DNA of 12,252 bases from Actinomycetes bacterium (GCA_021805305.1 JAJZFO010000010.1:1-12252); one strand, 5' to 3'. Positions 1-6,596 are shown, numbered from the stretch's first letter. A program made the numbers and translations. Notes: generated by a model from the sequence alone, not told the origin.

Positions 1-681
1 GGTGGTGATGACCTTGAAGGTCGAGCCCGGCGGGAACGTCTGCTGGGTGGCGACCACGCCCAGCGGTGGGAAGCCGTTGGCGTTGTTCTTCGAGATCTTG
101 TTGTAGTAGGCCAGGGCCTTGGAGTAGCTGGGCGAGGCTAGGTACTCGGGCTCGTAGGTCGGGTTGGAGTACATCGCCATGATGGCGCCCGTCTGGGGCT
201 GGATGACCACGGCGGCGCCGTCCTGGCCGCCCATCGCGACCTGGGCGATGCGCTGCAACGCCGGGTAGAGCGTCGTCTGTACGCTGTCGGCGGCCATCGT
301 GGGCGCGAGTACCTGCTCGAAGTTCTGAGCGGGCTGCGCGTGTGCCGTCAACTGCGTGTTGTACTCCTCCTCCAAGCCCCACGTCGTCCCGAGGGCCGGC
401 GCCACGAAACCCACGACCCCCGCCGTGAGACTCCCGAGGGGGTATTCGCGCTGGAAGTACTTGCCCGAGGCGCCCGTCGGTAGGGAATCCGCCAGGACCG
501 TCCCGTCGGCCCCGAGGATCTCACCACGGGGGGCCGAGCTCGACACGGAGTTGACGCGAGGGTTCAACGGTGACGCGCTGAGCGCCCCCGCCCGGAAGTA
601 CTGCACGTAGGCCGACTGGGCCGCGACGACGACGAACAACAGCAGGATCAACGACGCCAGGATCGAGAGTCGTCGCGACAC
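1..681 (-). CDS. pbpA: Class B penicillin-binding protein PbpA, N-terminal part
   Basis: This is a peptidoglycan transpeptidase that cross-links cell wall outside the membrane. I translated 227 codons from GTG at 681; the gene runs off the left edge. Visible features are a short basic N-terminus, one membrane anchor (about residues 5-25, LSILASLILLLFVVV), the class B entry motif RGEILGADGTVLADS (52-66), and near the cut the active-site motif PGSTFK with catalytic Ser220. The SXN and KTG motifs would lie outside the window. GTG is chosen because AGGGG sits 6 nt upstream inside the end of pstP, and the gene starts 2 nt after the pstP stop, so translation is probably coupled. PbpA is the usual wall-synthesis member of the actinobacterial fhaA-fhaB-pstP cluster. 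Oddity: the SEDS partner gene rodA/ftsW normally found between pstP and pbpA is absent here. Family assignment is firm; the exact orthologue name is inferred from context. Confidence 0.93.
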   Translation of the reverse strand, partial: MSRRLSILASLILLLFVVVAAQSAYVQYFRAGALSASPLNPRVNSVSSSAPRGEILGADGTVLADSLPTGASGKYFQREYPLGSLTAGVVGFVAPALGTTWGLEEEYNTQLTAHAQPAQNFEQVLAPTMAADSVQTTLYPALQRIAQVAMGGQDGAAVVIQPQTGAIMAMYSNPTYEPEYLASPSYSKALAYYNKISKNNANGFPPLGVVATQQTFPPGSTFKVITT

Positions 682-683
682 GA

Positions 684-1928
684 TCAGCCCCTGGCCGTGG
701 TCGGCGACGTGACGGTGGTGGAGGTCGTCGAGTTCGGAGTGGTCGCGACCGTGGTCGTCGTGACGGGTGTGGTCGTCGTGGTTGTCGGAGTGGTGGGCGT
801 ACGGCTCGACAGGTACAGGCCGCGCAGGTAGAAGGCGTAGTTACGCGCCGCGACGATCGACGGCTCTGCGATGGTCGCCTTGACCGAGAGACGCGCGGCC
901 GGCTGCAGGTCGGACATCAGGTCGCCAGTCCTCCACACGAGTTTCGGCTTGTACCACAACACCCCGTTGGGCTGGCCCTCATAGACGCCAATGTACTTGC
1001 CGGCCGGCGCGAGGTAATAGGTCGAATAGGCGTACCAGTGCACGACGAAGAAGAAGGCCCAGACGACCGCCGCCAGGATGACGACGCCGACGGCCGCTCG
1101 CCAGGTGAGTCGCGGTCCCCTGCGGCGTTGCCGACTCGCCACCGTGGCTTCGAGCGGGGGTGGTGCGGCCGACATCGTGCTATTGATCTCGCGCGTCGCC
1201 TCGTGCGCCTCGTCGAACTCCAGGAGCACCGCGGAGATGTTGTCGCGTCCGCCCGACGCCTTCGCCGCGTCGATCAGGTTGCTGACCGCAGTGTCGAGCG
1301 AGACGTCGGCCCCCGCCAACTCCGCCAGGTGGGCGGGGTCGAGCTCGTTGGAGAGTCCGTCGCTGCACAGCAGGATGCGATCACCGGCCTGCACGTGCAG
1401 CGACATGACGTCGATCTCGATGTTGTCGTCCACGCCGATGGCTCGCGTCAACTGATGTCGGCGCGGGTGGGTGAGGGCCTCCTCGGAGGTGAGGCGGCCC
1501 AGTCGCACCCACTCCTCGGCGACGGAGTGATCGGCGCTGAGCTGACGTAGCGCACCGTCGCGCAACTGATAGGCGCGGCTGTCGCCGACGTGCAGCATCG
1601 TCGGCGTCGTCACGCCGGGGCCGTCGTGGGTGAGGCCGACGACCATGACGGTGGTGCCCATGCCGAAGCGCTCGGGATTCTCCTTGGCGTCGGACAGGAC
1701 GACTTGGTTGGCGTCTTGGATGCCACTCAGCAGTCCCTCGACCGTGGGTCGCGTCAGGAAGCTGTTGTAGATCGCCTCGACGGCCATCGCCGACGCCACT
1801 TCCCCGGCGGCGTGGCCACCCATTCCGTCGGCCACGATGGCGAGCGAGTCGTCGACGAAGACGGCGTCCTGGTTCGTCTCACGAACCAGTCCGGTGTCCG
1901 TGGCGGCGGCGTAGCGCCAACGCGTCAA
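684..1928 (-). CDS. pstP: Membrane-anchored PP2C serine/threonine phosphatase PstP
   Basis: This phosphatase removes phosphate from serine/threonine kinases and their substrates, opposing PknA/PknB-type kinases in control of growth and wall synthesis. Of 414 residues, 1-240 form the cytoplasmic PP2C domain. Motifs are RETNQDA (Asp21), ADGMGGHAAGE (Asp34), HVGDSRAY (113-120), LCSDGLSNE (Asp190) and GGRDNISAV (Asp229), so all metal-binding aspartates are present. A basic stretch (RQRRRGPR) precedes one membrane helix at about 277-297. An outer domain of about 80 residues follows, then a Thr/Pro/Ser tail from about 377 to the end. The start is TTG at 1928: GAGGTGG lies 4 nt upstream, it overlaps the fhaB stop as TTGA, and it puts the PP2C N-terminus where expected. 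The outer part is shorter than in Mycobacterium PstP (about 514 aa total). No kinase gene is in the window; pknA/pknB would be expected beyond pbpA. Confidence 0.95.
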   Translation of the reverse strand: MTRWRYAAATDTGLVRETNQDAVFVDDSLAIVADGMGGHAAGEVASAMAVEAIYNSFLTRPTVEGLLSGIQDANQVVLSDAKENPERFGMGTTVMVVGLTHDGPGVTTPTMLHVGDSRAYQLRDGALRQLSADHSVAEEWVRLGRLTSEEALTHPRRHQLTRAIGVDDNIEIDVMSLHVQAGDRILLCSDGLSNELDPAHLAELAGADVSLDTAVSNLIDAAKASGGRDNISAVLLEFDEAHEATREINSTMSAAPPPLEATVASRQRRRGPRLTWRAAVGVVILAAVVWAFFFVVHWYAYSTYYLAPAGKYIGVYEGQPNGVLWYKPKLVWRTGDLMSDLQPAARLSVKATIAEPSIVAARNYAFYLRGLYLSSRTPTTPTTTTTTPVTTTTVATTPNSTTSTTVTSPTTARG

Positions 1929-2368
1929 CGAACCACCTCGAACAAGACACCGCCCACCTGCACGATGTCACCCTTCTCCAAGTGCACGCGTCCATGCACC
2001 ATTGTCTGGTTCACGTAGGTCCCGTTGGTGGAGCCGAGGTCCTCCACCGTCAGGTCGCCATCGTCGTTGGAGAAACGAGCGTGGCGCGACGACAGGTAGG
2101 TGTCGGGGACCACGAGGTCGCACTCGGCGCCGCGCCCGATGACGAACGCCGGATCGACGCCCACGCGCTCACCCTCGAACTCGGGCGGTTCGACGAACTC
2201 GAGTGCCAGGTTCGCGCGCCGGCGTCGCTCCTTGGTCGGTCCCTCCACCGGGCGCGATTCGACGATCGCCACGCGCAGCACCCTCGCGAAGAACAAGACG
2301 GCGATGACCATCACGAGCACCTGCAGCGGACGAACCACCGCGGCGTAGTTCGTCGTCGCGCCCAACAC
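1925..2368 (-). CDS. fhaB: FhaB, membrane-anchored FHA-domain protein
   Basis: FHA domains bind phosphothreonine peptides; FhaB proteins link Ser/Thr kinase signalling to wall synthesis and division. From GTG at 2368 the product is 147 residues, close to the mycobacterial protein (about 155). One membrane helix lies at about 14-33 (PLQVLVMVIAVLFFARV region), followed by a basic linker (KERRRR) and the FHA domain from about 70 to 145. Its signature residues are IGRG (77-80), SSRHA (93-97) and GSTNGTYVN (112-120). A longer reading frame extends back to 2518, but its extra N-terminus lies inside fhaA, is Arg/His-rich and resembles no FhaB. The chosen GTG is 2 nt past the fhaA stop and gives the canonical length. 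Its Shine-Dalgarno match is poor, so coupling to fhaA is likely. TTG at 2365 is an alternative. The stop overlaps the pstP start by 4 nt. Confidence 0.9.
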   Translation of the reverse strand: MLGATTNYAAVVRPLQVLVMVIAVLFFARVLRVAIVESRPVEGPTKERRRRANLALEFVEPPEFEGERVGVDPAFVIGRGAECDLVVPDTYLSSRHARFSNDDGDLTVEDLGSTNGTYVNQTMVHGRVHLEKGDIVQVGGVLFEVVR

Positions 2369-2370
2369 GA

Positions 2371-3018
2371 CTACGCCAGCTCTATTCGAAAATGCAGGGT
2401 GCCCACGGTGATGTCGTCGCGCGGCGATAGGGACACCGCGTCGATGCGGTGACCGTTCACGAAGGTGCCGTTGGTCGAGCGCAGGTCGCGGATCGCCACG
2501 CCCTCCGCGGTGCGCCACACCTCGGCGTGTTGACGCGAGACGTTGGAGTCGTTGATCACGACCCCGGCCTGCGGGCTCCGGCCGATGATCAGAGGGGTCT
2601 CACCCACGACGAAGGTGCGGCCGTCGCCCGCGATGAGCCGCGGCTCACTATTGCCACCGACGAAGTCGGTCTCGACCGCGATGTCGCCGGTCTTGACGTC
2701 GTCGTCCACGTACACCTCGACGTCCACGGGGCCGACGAAGCTGTACCCCTCGTTCAGCGCGTGCTGGCGCACCGTCTCCTCGAGCTCGGCGATCAGCGCC
2801 TTCTGGAAGCCGTCGAAGCGCTCGGCGTCGGCGGGACTCAGCCACACCCGCACGACGTTCGGTGAGAGGGGTCCCTGGGTCGAGAGGCGACGCGTCAGGT
2901 CAATCTCCCGTACGATACGGGTGCCGATCTCAATGGGCTGGAGCGCGTTCTTGAACGGACGCGACAGCGTCCTCTCAAAGATTCGCTCGAGACCGTTTTC
3001 GACTTTCTTCAGGACCAT
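2371..3018 (-). CDS. fhaA: FhaA, DUF3662 and FHA-domain phosphopeptide-binding protein
   Basis: This is a cytoplasmic adaptor that recognises phosphothreonine on kinase targets; in mycobacteria FhaA binds the phosphorylated pseudokinase domain of MviN and regulates peptidoglycan synthesis. The 215-residue product has the FhaA N-terminal domain (DUF3662) at about 1-115, recognisable from VENGLERIFE, IEIGTRIVREID and the RVWLSPADAERF region. A very short acidic linker follows, then an FHA domain (about 135-212) with IIGRS (144-148), SRQHAE (161-166) and STNGTFVNG (181-189). ATG at 3018 is preferred over the upstream in-frame start at 3099 because GAAGGA lies 4 nt before it and the upstream residues are Gly/Thr-rich and unlike the family. 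It is first in the operon fhaA-fhaB-pstP-pbpA. Mycobacterial FhaA (about 527 aa) has a long disordered linker that is essentially missing here, although short-linker forms exist elsewhere. Confidence 0.93.
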   Translation of the reverse strand: MVLKKVENGLERIFERTLSRPFKNALQPIEIGTRIVREIDLTRRLSTQGPLSPNVVRVWLSPADAERFDGFQKALIAELEETVRQHALNEGYSFVGPVDVEVYVDDDVKTGDIAVETDFVGGNSEPRLIAGDGRTFVVGETPLIIGRSPQAGVVINDSNVSRQHAEVWRTAEGVAIRDLRSTNGTFVNGHRIDAVSLSPRDDITVGTLHFRIELA

Positions 3019-3022
3019 GTCA

Positions 3023-3028
3023 TCCTTC
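3023..3028 (-). promoter_or_regulatory. Shine-Dalgarno site deciding the fhaA start
   Basis: On the minus strand GAAGGA stands 4 nt before ATG at 3018. It is the only good ribosome-binding match near the fhaA N-terminus and argues against the longer reading frame starting at 3099. The operon promoter must lie between here and the tRNA gene (3029-3104); I see no convincing -35/-10 pair there. Confidence 0.7.
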
Positions 3029-3104
3029 ACTGTACCGGTCCCACCCGTCCCCCGATTGGCCGACGGCGCACGGGTATGGATTTGCACTAAGGTTGTCACC
3101 TCTA

Positions 3105-3190
3105 GGGCGAGTGGCGAAATGGCAGACGCGCAGGCTTCAGGTGCCTGTATTCGAAAGGATGTGCGGGTTCAAGTCCCGCCTCGCCCACCA
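3105..3190 (+). tRNA. tRNA-Leu (anticodon CAG)
   Basis: The 86-nt sequence folds as a class II tRNA. The acceptor arm GGGCGAG pairs with CTCGCCC. The anticodon arm CAGGC/GCCTG encloses the loop TTCAGGT with anticodon CAG, which reads CUG leucine codons. An extended variable arm follows, as expected for leucine tRNAs, and the T arm is GCGGG-TTCAAGT-CCCGC. The 3' end reads ACCA, so CCA is encoded in the DNA. The gene is divergent from fhaA, with 86 nt between the two. I checked for a second copy of its 3' end that would mark an integration site and found none in the window. Confidence 0.96.
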
Positions 3191-3195
3191 CGGTG

Positions 3196-3220
3196 ATCCG
3201 ACAGATCTTCTGGGACGGAT
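3196..3220 (+). terminator. Possible terminator hairpin after tRNA-Leu
   Basis: Five nt after the tRNA, ATCCG (3196-3200) pairs with CGGAT (3216-3220), and inside it CAGA (3202-3205) pairs with TCTG (3209-3212) around a 3-nt loop. The two stems are separated by a 1x3 internal loop. A T-rich stretch (ACTTTCTTAT, 3233-3242) follows only 12 nt later, so it is not a textbook intrinsic terminator. Confidence 0.35.
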
Positions 3221-3365
3221 GGACGCTCAGACTACTTTCTTATCCTGTCGTTGATGGTTGACCGAGGGATCGAGGGTCAGGTATCGGGTCATCGTCGCGC
3301 CCCTCGACAAAGACGCGAACGACTGAGTGCCCAAGAGGAGCACTCGCTCGCCACTGCGCTCCCCC

Positions 3366-3429
3366 GGCCTACCGCCTTTCCATCGGTCCACCTCCGACCG
3401 TTAGGATGACGAGGGAGAGGCGGGTAGCC
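3366..3429. repeat. Long imperfect inverted repeat with inner hairpin
   Basis: The left arm (3366-3381) and right arm (3414-3429) can form 15 base pairs in runs of 3, 4, 4 and 4, interrupted only by single-base bulges at 3369 and 3422 and including one T-G wobble. The 32-nt apical region carries a second hairpin, CGGTC (3384-3388) with GACCG (3396-3400). No T-run follows on either strand. It may be a bidirectional terminator for the convergent genes or a structured RNA segment. The base pairing is seen; the function is inference. Confidence 0.5.
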
Positions 3430-3526
3430 GTCACCTTGTCCCGTTCAACAATGAGGCTCGACTCACGACGCGCCACCACCCTGGCTCACCAGAGGAACTC
3501 CCGTAGGTCACCTGCGCCAGGGCGAA

Positions 3527-4219
3527 CTAGGTGGCGGTACCGAAGAGGGCGCCGATGGCGTAGGTGACGGCGAGGGCGAGGGCGCCACCGACCCCGACGC
3601 GCAGCGCGCCGCGCACGCGCGGGGCGCTGCCGAGCGCGGCCCCCACGACCCCCAGAACGCACAGCGCACTCAGAGTGACTCCCACGATGATCGCGGTGCG
3701 AATCCCTGAGGGTGAGAGTGCGGCCGACAACAGCGGTGCGACGGCACCAACGGCGAAGCTCGCCGCCGACGCCGCGGCCGCCTGCAAGGGGCGCGCCGCG
3801 CCCGCCTCGGTGTGGCCCAACTCATCGCGCAGGTGCGCCCCAAGAGGGTCCTTCGCGTGGAGGGCGGCCGCGACCTGCGAAGCGAGGTCGTGGGTAAGCC
3901 CCCGGTCCACATAGATGTTGGTCAACTCGTGCAGCTCCGCAGCGGGGTCCGCCGCGAGCTCTTGCTCCTCGCGTCGCCGATCAGCCCTCTCGGTGTCGGC
4001 CTGGGCGCTCACCGAGACGTACTCACCGATCGCCATCGCCATCGCGCCGGCACTGAGAGCGGCCACACCGGCGGTGAGAATCGCGTTTCGACTCGCGCCC
4101 GCCGCGGCCACGCCGACCAGCAGCGCGGCGGTCGACACCAGACCGTCATCGGCACCCAGCACCGCGGCCCTCAACCATCCCGAGCGTTCAGATCGATGCC
4201 GCTCGTCATGTGTGTCCAT
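3527..4219 (-). CDS. VIT1/CCC1-family iron/manganese transporter
   Basis: This 230-residue membrane protein belongs to the vacuolar iron transporter (VIT1/CCC1) family, which moves Fe(II) or Mn(II) out of the cytoplasm, probably by proton exchange. Family marks are SGWLRAAVLGADDGLVST (about 13-30; the conserved DG-ST motif at the end of helix 1), AMAIGEYVSV (61-70, with Glu66) and a charged cytoplasmic segment rich in Glu (Glu77, 84, 85, 87, 95, 98) followed by RDELG (131-135), matching the metal-binding domain between helices 2 and 3. Three further hydrophobic segments lie at about 146-168, 174-196 and 205-226, giving five helices in all. ATG at 4219 gives the typical family N-terminus. The frame extends to 4285, but those extra 22 residues are not family-like and begin at the edge of the upstream terminator. 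It appears to be a single-gene unit with its own promoter. Confidence 0.9.
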   Translation of the reverse strand: MDTHDERHRSERSGWLRAAVLGADDGLVSTAALLVGVAAAGASRNAILTAGVAALSAGAMAMAIGEYVSVSAQADTERADRRREEQELAADPAAELHELTNIYVDRGLTHDLASQVAAALHAKDPLGAHLRDELGHTEAGAARPLQAAAASAASFAVGAVAPLLSAALSPSGIRTAIIVGVTLSALCVLGVVGAALGSAPRVRGALRVGVGGALALAVTYAIGALFGTAT

Positions 4220-4225
4220 ACCAGC

Positions 4226-4231
4226 AAGGTA
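4226..4231 (-). promoter_or_regulatory. Likely -10 element of the VIT-family gene (leaderless)
   Basis: On the minus strand TACCTT lies exactly 6 nt before ATG 4219, placing transcription start at or next to the A of the start codon. There is no Shine-Dalgarno sequence in the short upstream stretch, so a leaderless mRNA, common in actinobacteria, is likely. No good -35 hexamer is visible 16-18 nt further upstream. Confidence 0.45.
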
Positions 4232-4286
4232 CACGCCCACGCGAAGCACCAAAGTCCCAATGTCGGCCTCGCGCCGACGGGTCACG

Positions 4287-4319
4287 GCACCCTCGAGGAC
4301 CTCACGTCCCCGAGGGTGC
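4287..4319 (-). terminator. Strong hairpin terminator after the first Kelch-FN3 gene
   Basis: GCACCCTCG (4287-4295) pairs perfectly with CGAGGGTGC (4311-4319). After one mismatch, GGAC (4297-4300) pairs with GTCC (4306-4309) around the loop CTCAC. The hairpin begins 57 nt past the stop codon of the Kelch gene and ends before the promoter of the VIT-family gene. It lacks a U-tract, as many actinobacterial terminators do. It insulates the two genes. Confidence 0.65.
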
Positions 4320-4376
4320 TCTACGACGTACGTGCGGTGTCGTGATCGGCACCTCGTATCGACGCGTCGTTGGACT

Positions 4377-6596
4377 CTAGCGAGCGACCACCGTGACCTG
4401 GTTGGAGAACGAGCCGATCCCCGCAGAGTTCACCGCCGTCACGACGACGTAGTAGGTCCGACCACTCACTCCCGTGAAGCGGTAGGCGAACTGGTTGAAG
4501 GGCACCGACACCAGGGAGCGGAACGCGGCGCCAGTGGGCGACGTGCCGACGTAGATGTTGTAGCCGCTCAGACGCACGCCACCGTTGGAGACCGGCGGAT
4601 GCCAGTGGATGGTGATGGTGCTACCGGCCACCGACTTCGCGAAGATGAACGGCGCGCCCGGGATCGACACGAGACCCTTGGTCGTCGTCGGTCCTGACGC
4701 TGAGACAATACTCACCTGGTTGGAGAACGGTCCGATGCCCGCAGAGTTCACCGCGCGCACGACGATGTAATAGACACGCCCCGGTATGGCGGCGAATCGG
4801 TAGGTGAACTGGTTGAAGGGCACGTGCACCACCGGTCGCGACGCGGCACCGCTGGGCGAGGTGCCGACGTAGATGTTGTAGCCGCTCAGACGCACGCCAC
4901 CGTTGGAGACCGGCGGGCGCCAGTGGATGGTGATGGTGTTGGCGACCACGCTCTTGGAGTTGATGAACGGTGAACTCGGCAGCGTGACCTGGCGTCCCGT
5001 CACGGCGCCGCTCAGAGCGACCGGCGCCGAGGGCGCGCTCGTTCCAGCGGCGTTGGTCGCGGTCATCGTGAAGGAATAGTTGACGCCGCTCTGGAGTCCG
5101 CCGATCCGGCAACTCGTCATGCTACGAGGCACGTGACAGAACGAGGTCCCTGGCGAGGCGGTGACTCGGTAGCTCGCCACGGGTGTCCCCCCGGTGGACG
5201 TGGGAACGCTCCAGGAGACCGTCGCGACGTTGCCGCTCGGGACCGCCTTGAGGATCGTCGGGGGCGAGGGGACCGTCGCCGGCCGCACCACGTTGGACAG
5301 ACCAGCGGGACCGGTACCCACACTGCTCATCGCCGTGACGGCGAAGCGATACTGGTCGCCGTTGGTGAGGCCGGTCACGGTGCACGTGGTCGGCACGGGA
5401 GTCGTGCTGGAGATGGTCACCATCGTCGTGCCCACCGTGGTGCACGTCTGGCCCCCGCGACTGGCCACCGTGAGGTCGGTGGCCGTGACGCTGTAGCCGT
5501 AGACGACCGTTCCACCGTCGCTCGCGGGAACATTCCAGGTCACCACCGACTGCGTATTGGCGTTCGACGTCGCGTGAACACTCAGCGGCGCACTGGGTAC
5601 CTCGACGAAGTTCCAGGTGTCGGCGAGACCACTCGTGCCCGAATAGCCGCCGAAGAGGAGCGCACTATTGGTGGACGTGTTGTAGGCCAGCGCCGCGAGG
5701 TAGCGCGCGGACGGCGACGTCGAGGACGTCAAGGCACTCCAGGACGTGCCATTCCACTGCCACATCTCGGAGAAGCCGCTGGCACCATCCGTGCCGCCGA
5801 AGAGCACGACGTTGTTGGTGTTGGCGTCGAAGAACATCGACGCGGCGAAGCGCGCCGCCGGGTTGGCGGAGGGCTGCAGCGTCCACTGGGTACCGTTCCA
5901 CGTCCACGTGTCCGAGATCGGGCCGGTGACGCCGGTGCCCCCGTACATCACGACACTGTGGTTCTGGGCGTCGTAGGCCATGGCCTGCTCGTAACGGGCC
6001 GGGGGAACAGAGGTGCTCAGCGTCGGCGAGGTCCACGAGGTCCCGTTCCAGAACCAGGTGTCCGACAGTGGTCCGGAGGTCCCCTTACCACCGAAGAGCA
6101 CGACGTTGTTGGTAGCGGCGTCGTAGACCATCACCGCGCCCGAACGAGGTGCGGGGCCCGACACCAGTTGCTGGGTCCACGTGGTGCCGTCCCACGTCCA
6201 CGTGCTCGCCACCGGACCGGTGGCACTGAGTCCTCCGAAGAGCACCACGTTGTGCGTGGCCGGGTCGTACACCATCGCCGCGCCGCGTAGGGCCGGTGGG
6301 CTCGTGGCCGGCGACAGCTTCACCCATACGCTGCCGTTCCACGACCACGTCTCGTTGAGCTCGGTGCCGTTGAACCCACCAAAGAGGAGGGTGGTGTTGG
6401 TCGCTGCGTCGTACACCATCGCCGCGTCGTATCGCGCCGAGGGACCGCTGGACGCGGTCGACACCTGCAGCCAATGCAGGGGTGCGCTGGTCGAGGCCGA
6501 CGCGGGTGACAGGAACCCGACGAGTGACGTGGCGCCAAGCGCGAGGGCGGACAGGGCTACTGCCGCACGACGAAAACGGGAAAGAGTTCTCAACAT
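4377..6596 (-). CDS. Secreted Kelch-propeller protein with four FN3 domains
   Basis: This 739-residue exported protein has no known function; propeller and FN3 modules usually bind proteins or glycans. Residues 1-35 form a Sec signal peptide (LSRFRR basic end, hydrophobic core, PASAS cleavage region). About 38-331 hold six Kelch-type repeats of 46-50 residues with the pattern MVYD-(A)T--VVLFGG-(G)---DTW-WNG--W. The last repeat lacks the terminal W strand, which the N-terminal HWLQV can supply, so a closed six-bladed ring is likely. FN3 domains follow at about 332-440, 442-530, 540-632 and 645-737; the last two are near copies. Cys385/Cys405 and Cys487/Cys496 may form disulfides. There is no membrane anchor or LPXTG motif, so it should be released or held non-covalently. 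ATG 6596 has GGAGG 4 nt upstream. It is paralogous to the gene at 7011-8867, which precedes it on the same strand. Confidence 0.88.
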   Translation of the reverse strand: MLRTLSRFRRAAVALSALALGATSLVGFLSPASASTSAPLHWLQVSTASSGPSARYDAAMVYDAATNTTLLFGGFNGTELNETWSWNGSVWVKLSPATSPPALRGAAMVYDPATHNVVLFGGLSATGPVASTWTWDGTTWTQQLVSGPAPRSGAVMVYDAATNNVVLFGGKGTSGPLSDTWFWNGTSWTSPTLSTSVPPARYEQAMAYDAQNHSVVMYGGTGVTGPISDTWTWNGTQWTLQPSANPAARFAASMFFDANTNNVVLFGGTDGASGFSEMWQWNGTSWSALTSSTSPSARYLAALAYNTSTNSALLFGGYSGTSGLADTWNFVEVPSAPLSVHATSNANTQSVVTWNVPASDGGTVVYGYSVTATDLTVASRGGQTCTTVGTTMVTISSTTPVPTTCTVTGLTNGDQYRFAVTAMSSVGTGPAGLSNVVRPATVPSPPTILKAVPSGNVATVSWSVPTSTGGTPVASYRVTASPGTSFCHVPRSMTSCRIGGLQSGVNYSFTMTATNAAGTSAPSAPVALSGAVTGRQVTLPSSPFINSKSVVANTITIHWRPPVSNGGVRLSGYNIYVGTSPSGAASRPVVHVPFNQFTYRFAAIPGRVYYIVVRAVNSAGIGPFSNQVSIVSASGPTTTKGLVSIPGAPFIFAKSVAGSTITIHWHPPVSNGGVRLSGYNIYVGTSPTGAAFRSLVSVPFNQFAYRFTGVSGRTYYVVVTAVNSAGIGSFSNQVTVVAR
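4386..4979 (-). repeat. Tandem 318-bp in-frame duplication of an FN3 domain
   Basis: The last two FN3 modules of the Kelch gene match at a constant offset of 318 bp (106 codons) with no indels. For example, the 56-bp block 4543-4598 is identical to 4861-4916, and the 20-bp block 4601-4620 to 4919-4938. Both copies encode VSNGGVRLSGYNIYVGTSP. The divergence is concentrated in the edge strands. Confidence 0.9.

Larger units (their letters stand above)
3191..3526. other. Gene-free gap between tRNA-Leu and the VIT-family gene
   Basis: This 336-bp stretch lies between the 3' ends of two convergent genes (tRNA-Leu on plus, VIT-family gene on minus). I found no reading frame with a plausible start, ribosome site or family resemblance. 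It holds the small hairpin just after the tRNA and the long imperfect stem at 3366-3429, listed separately. The rest shows nothing I can interpret. Confidence 0.6.

Noticed and set aside
356..610. Plus-strand open frame opposite pbpA
   Set aside because: The minus-strand frame encodes a clear PBP with anchor, RGEI and STFK motifs; the plus frame has no family resemblance and is a high-GC shadow.
684..800. GTC/GTG-rich run as a microsatellite or repeat element
   Set aside because: It is the coding DNA of the Thr-rich PstP tail in a high-GC genome; the repeat is degenerate and shows no fixed unit.
1925..2518. Longer FhaB with about 50 extra N-terminal residues
   Set aside because: The extension lies inside fhaA, is Arg/His-rich, and the GTG at 2368 gives the normal FhaB length right after the fhaA stop.
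3105..3526. tRNA-Leu as an integration site with a mobile element
   Set aside because: No second copy of the tRNA 3' end, no integrase and no phage gene appear downstream; the neighbouring gene is a normal transporter.
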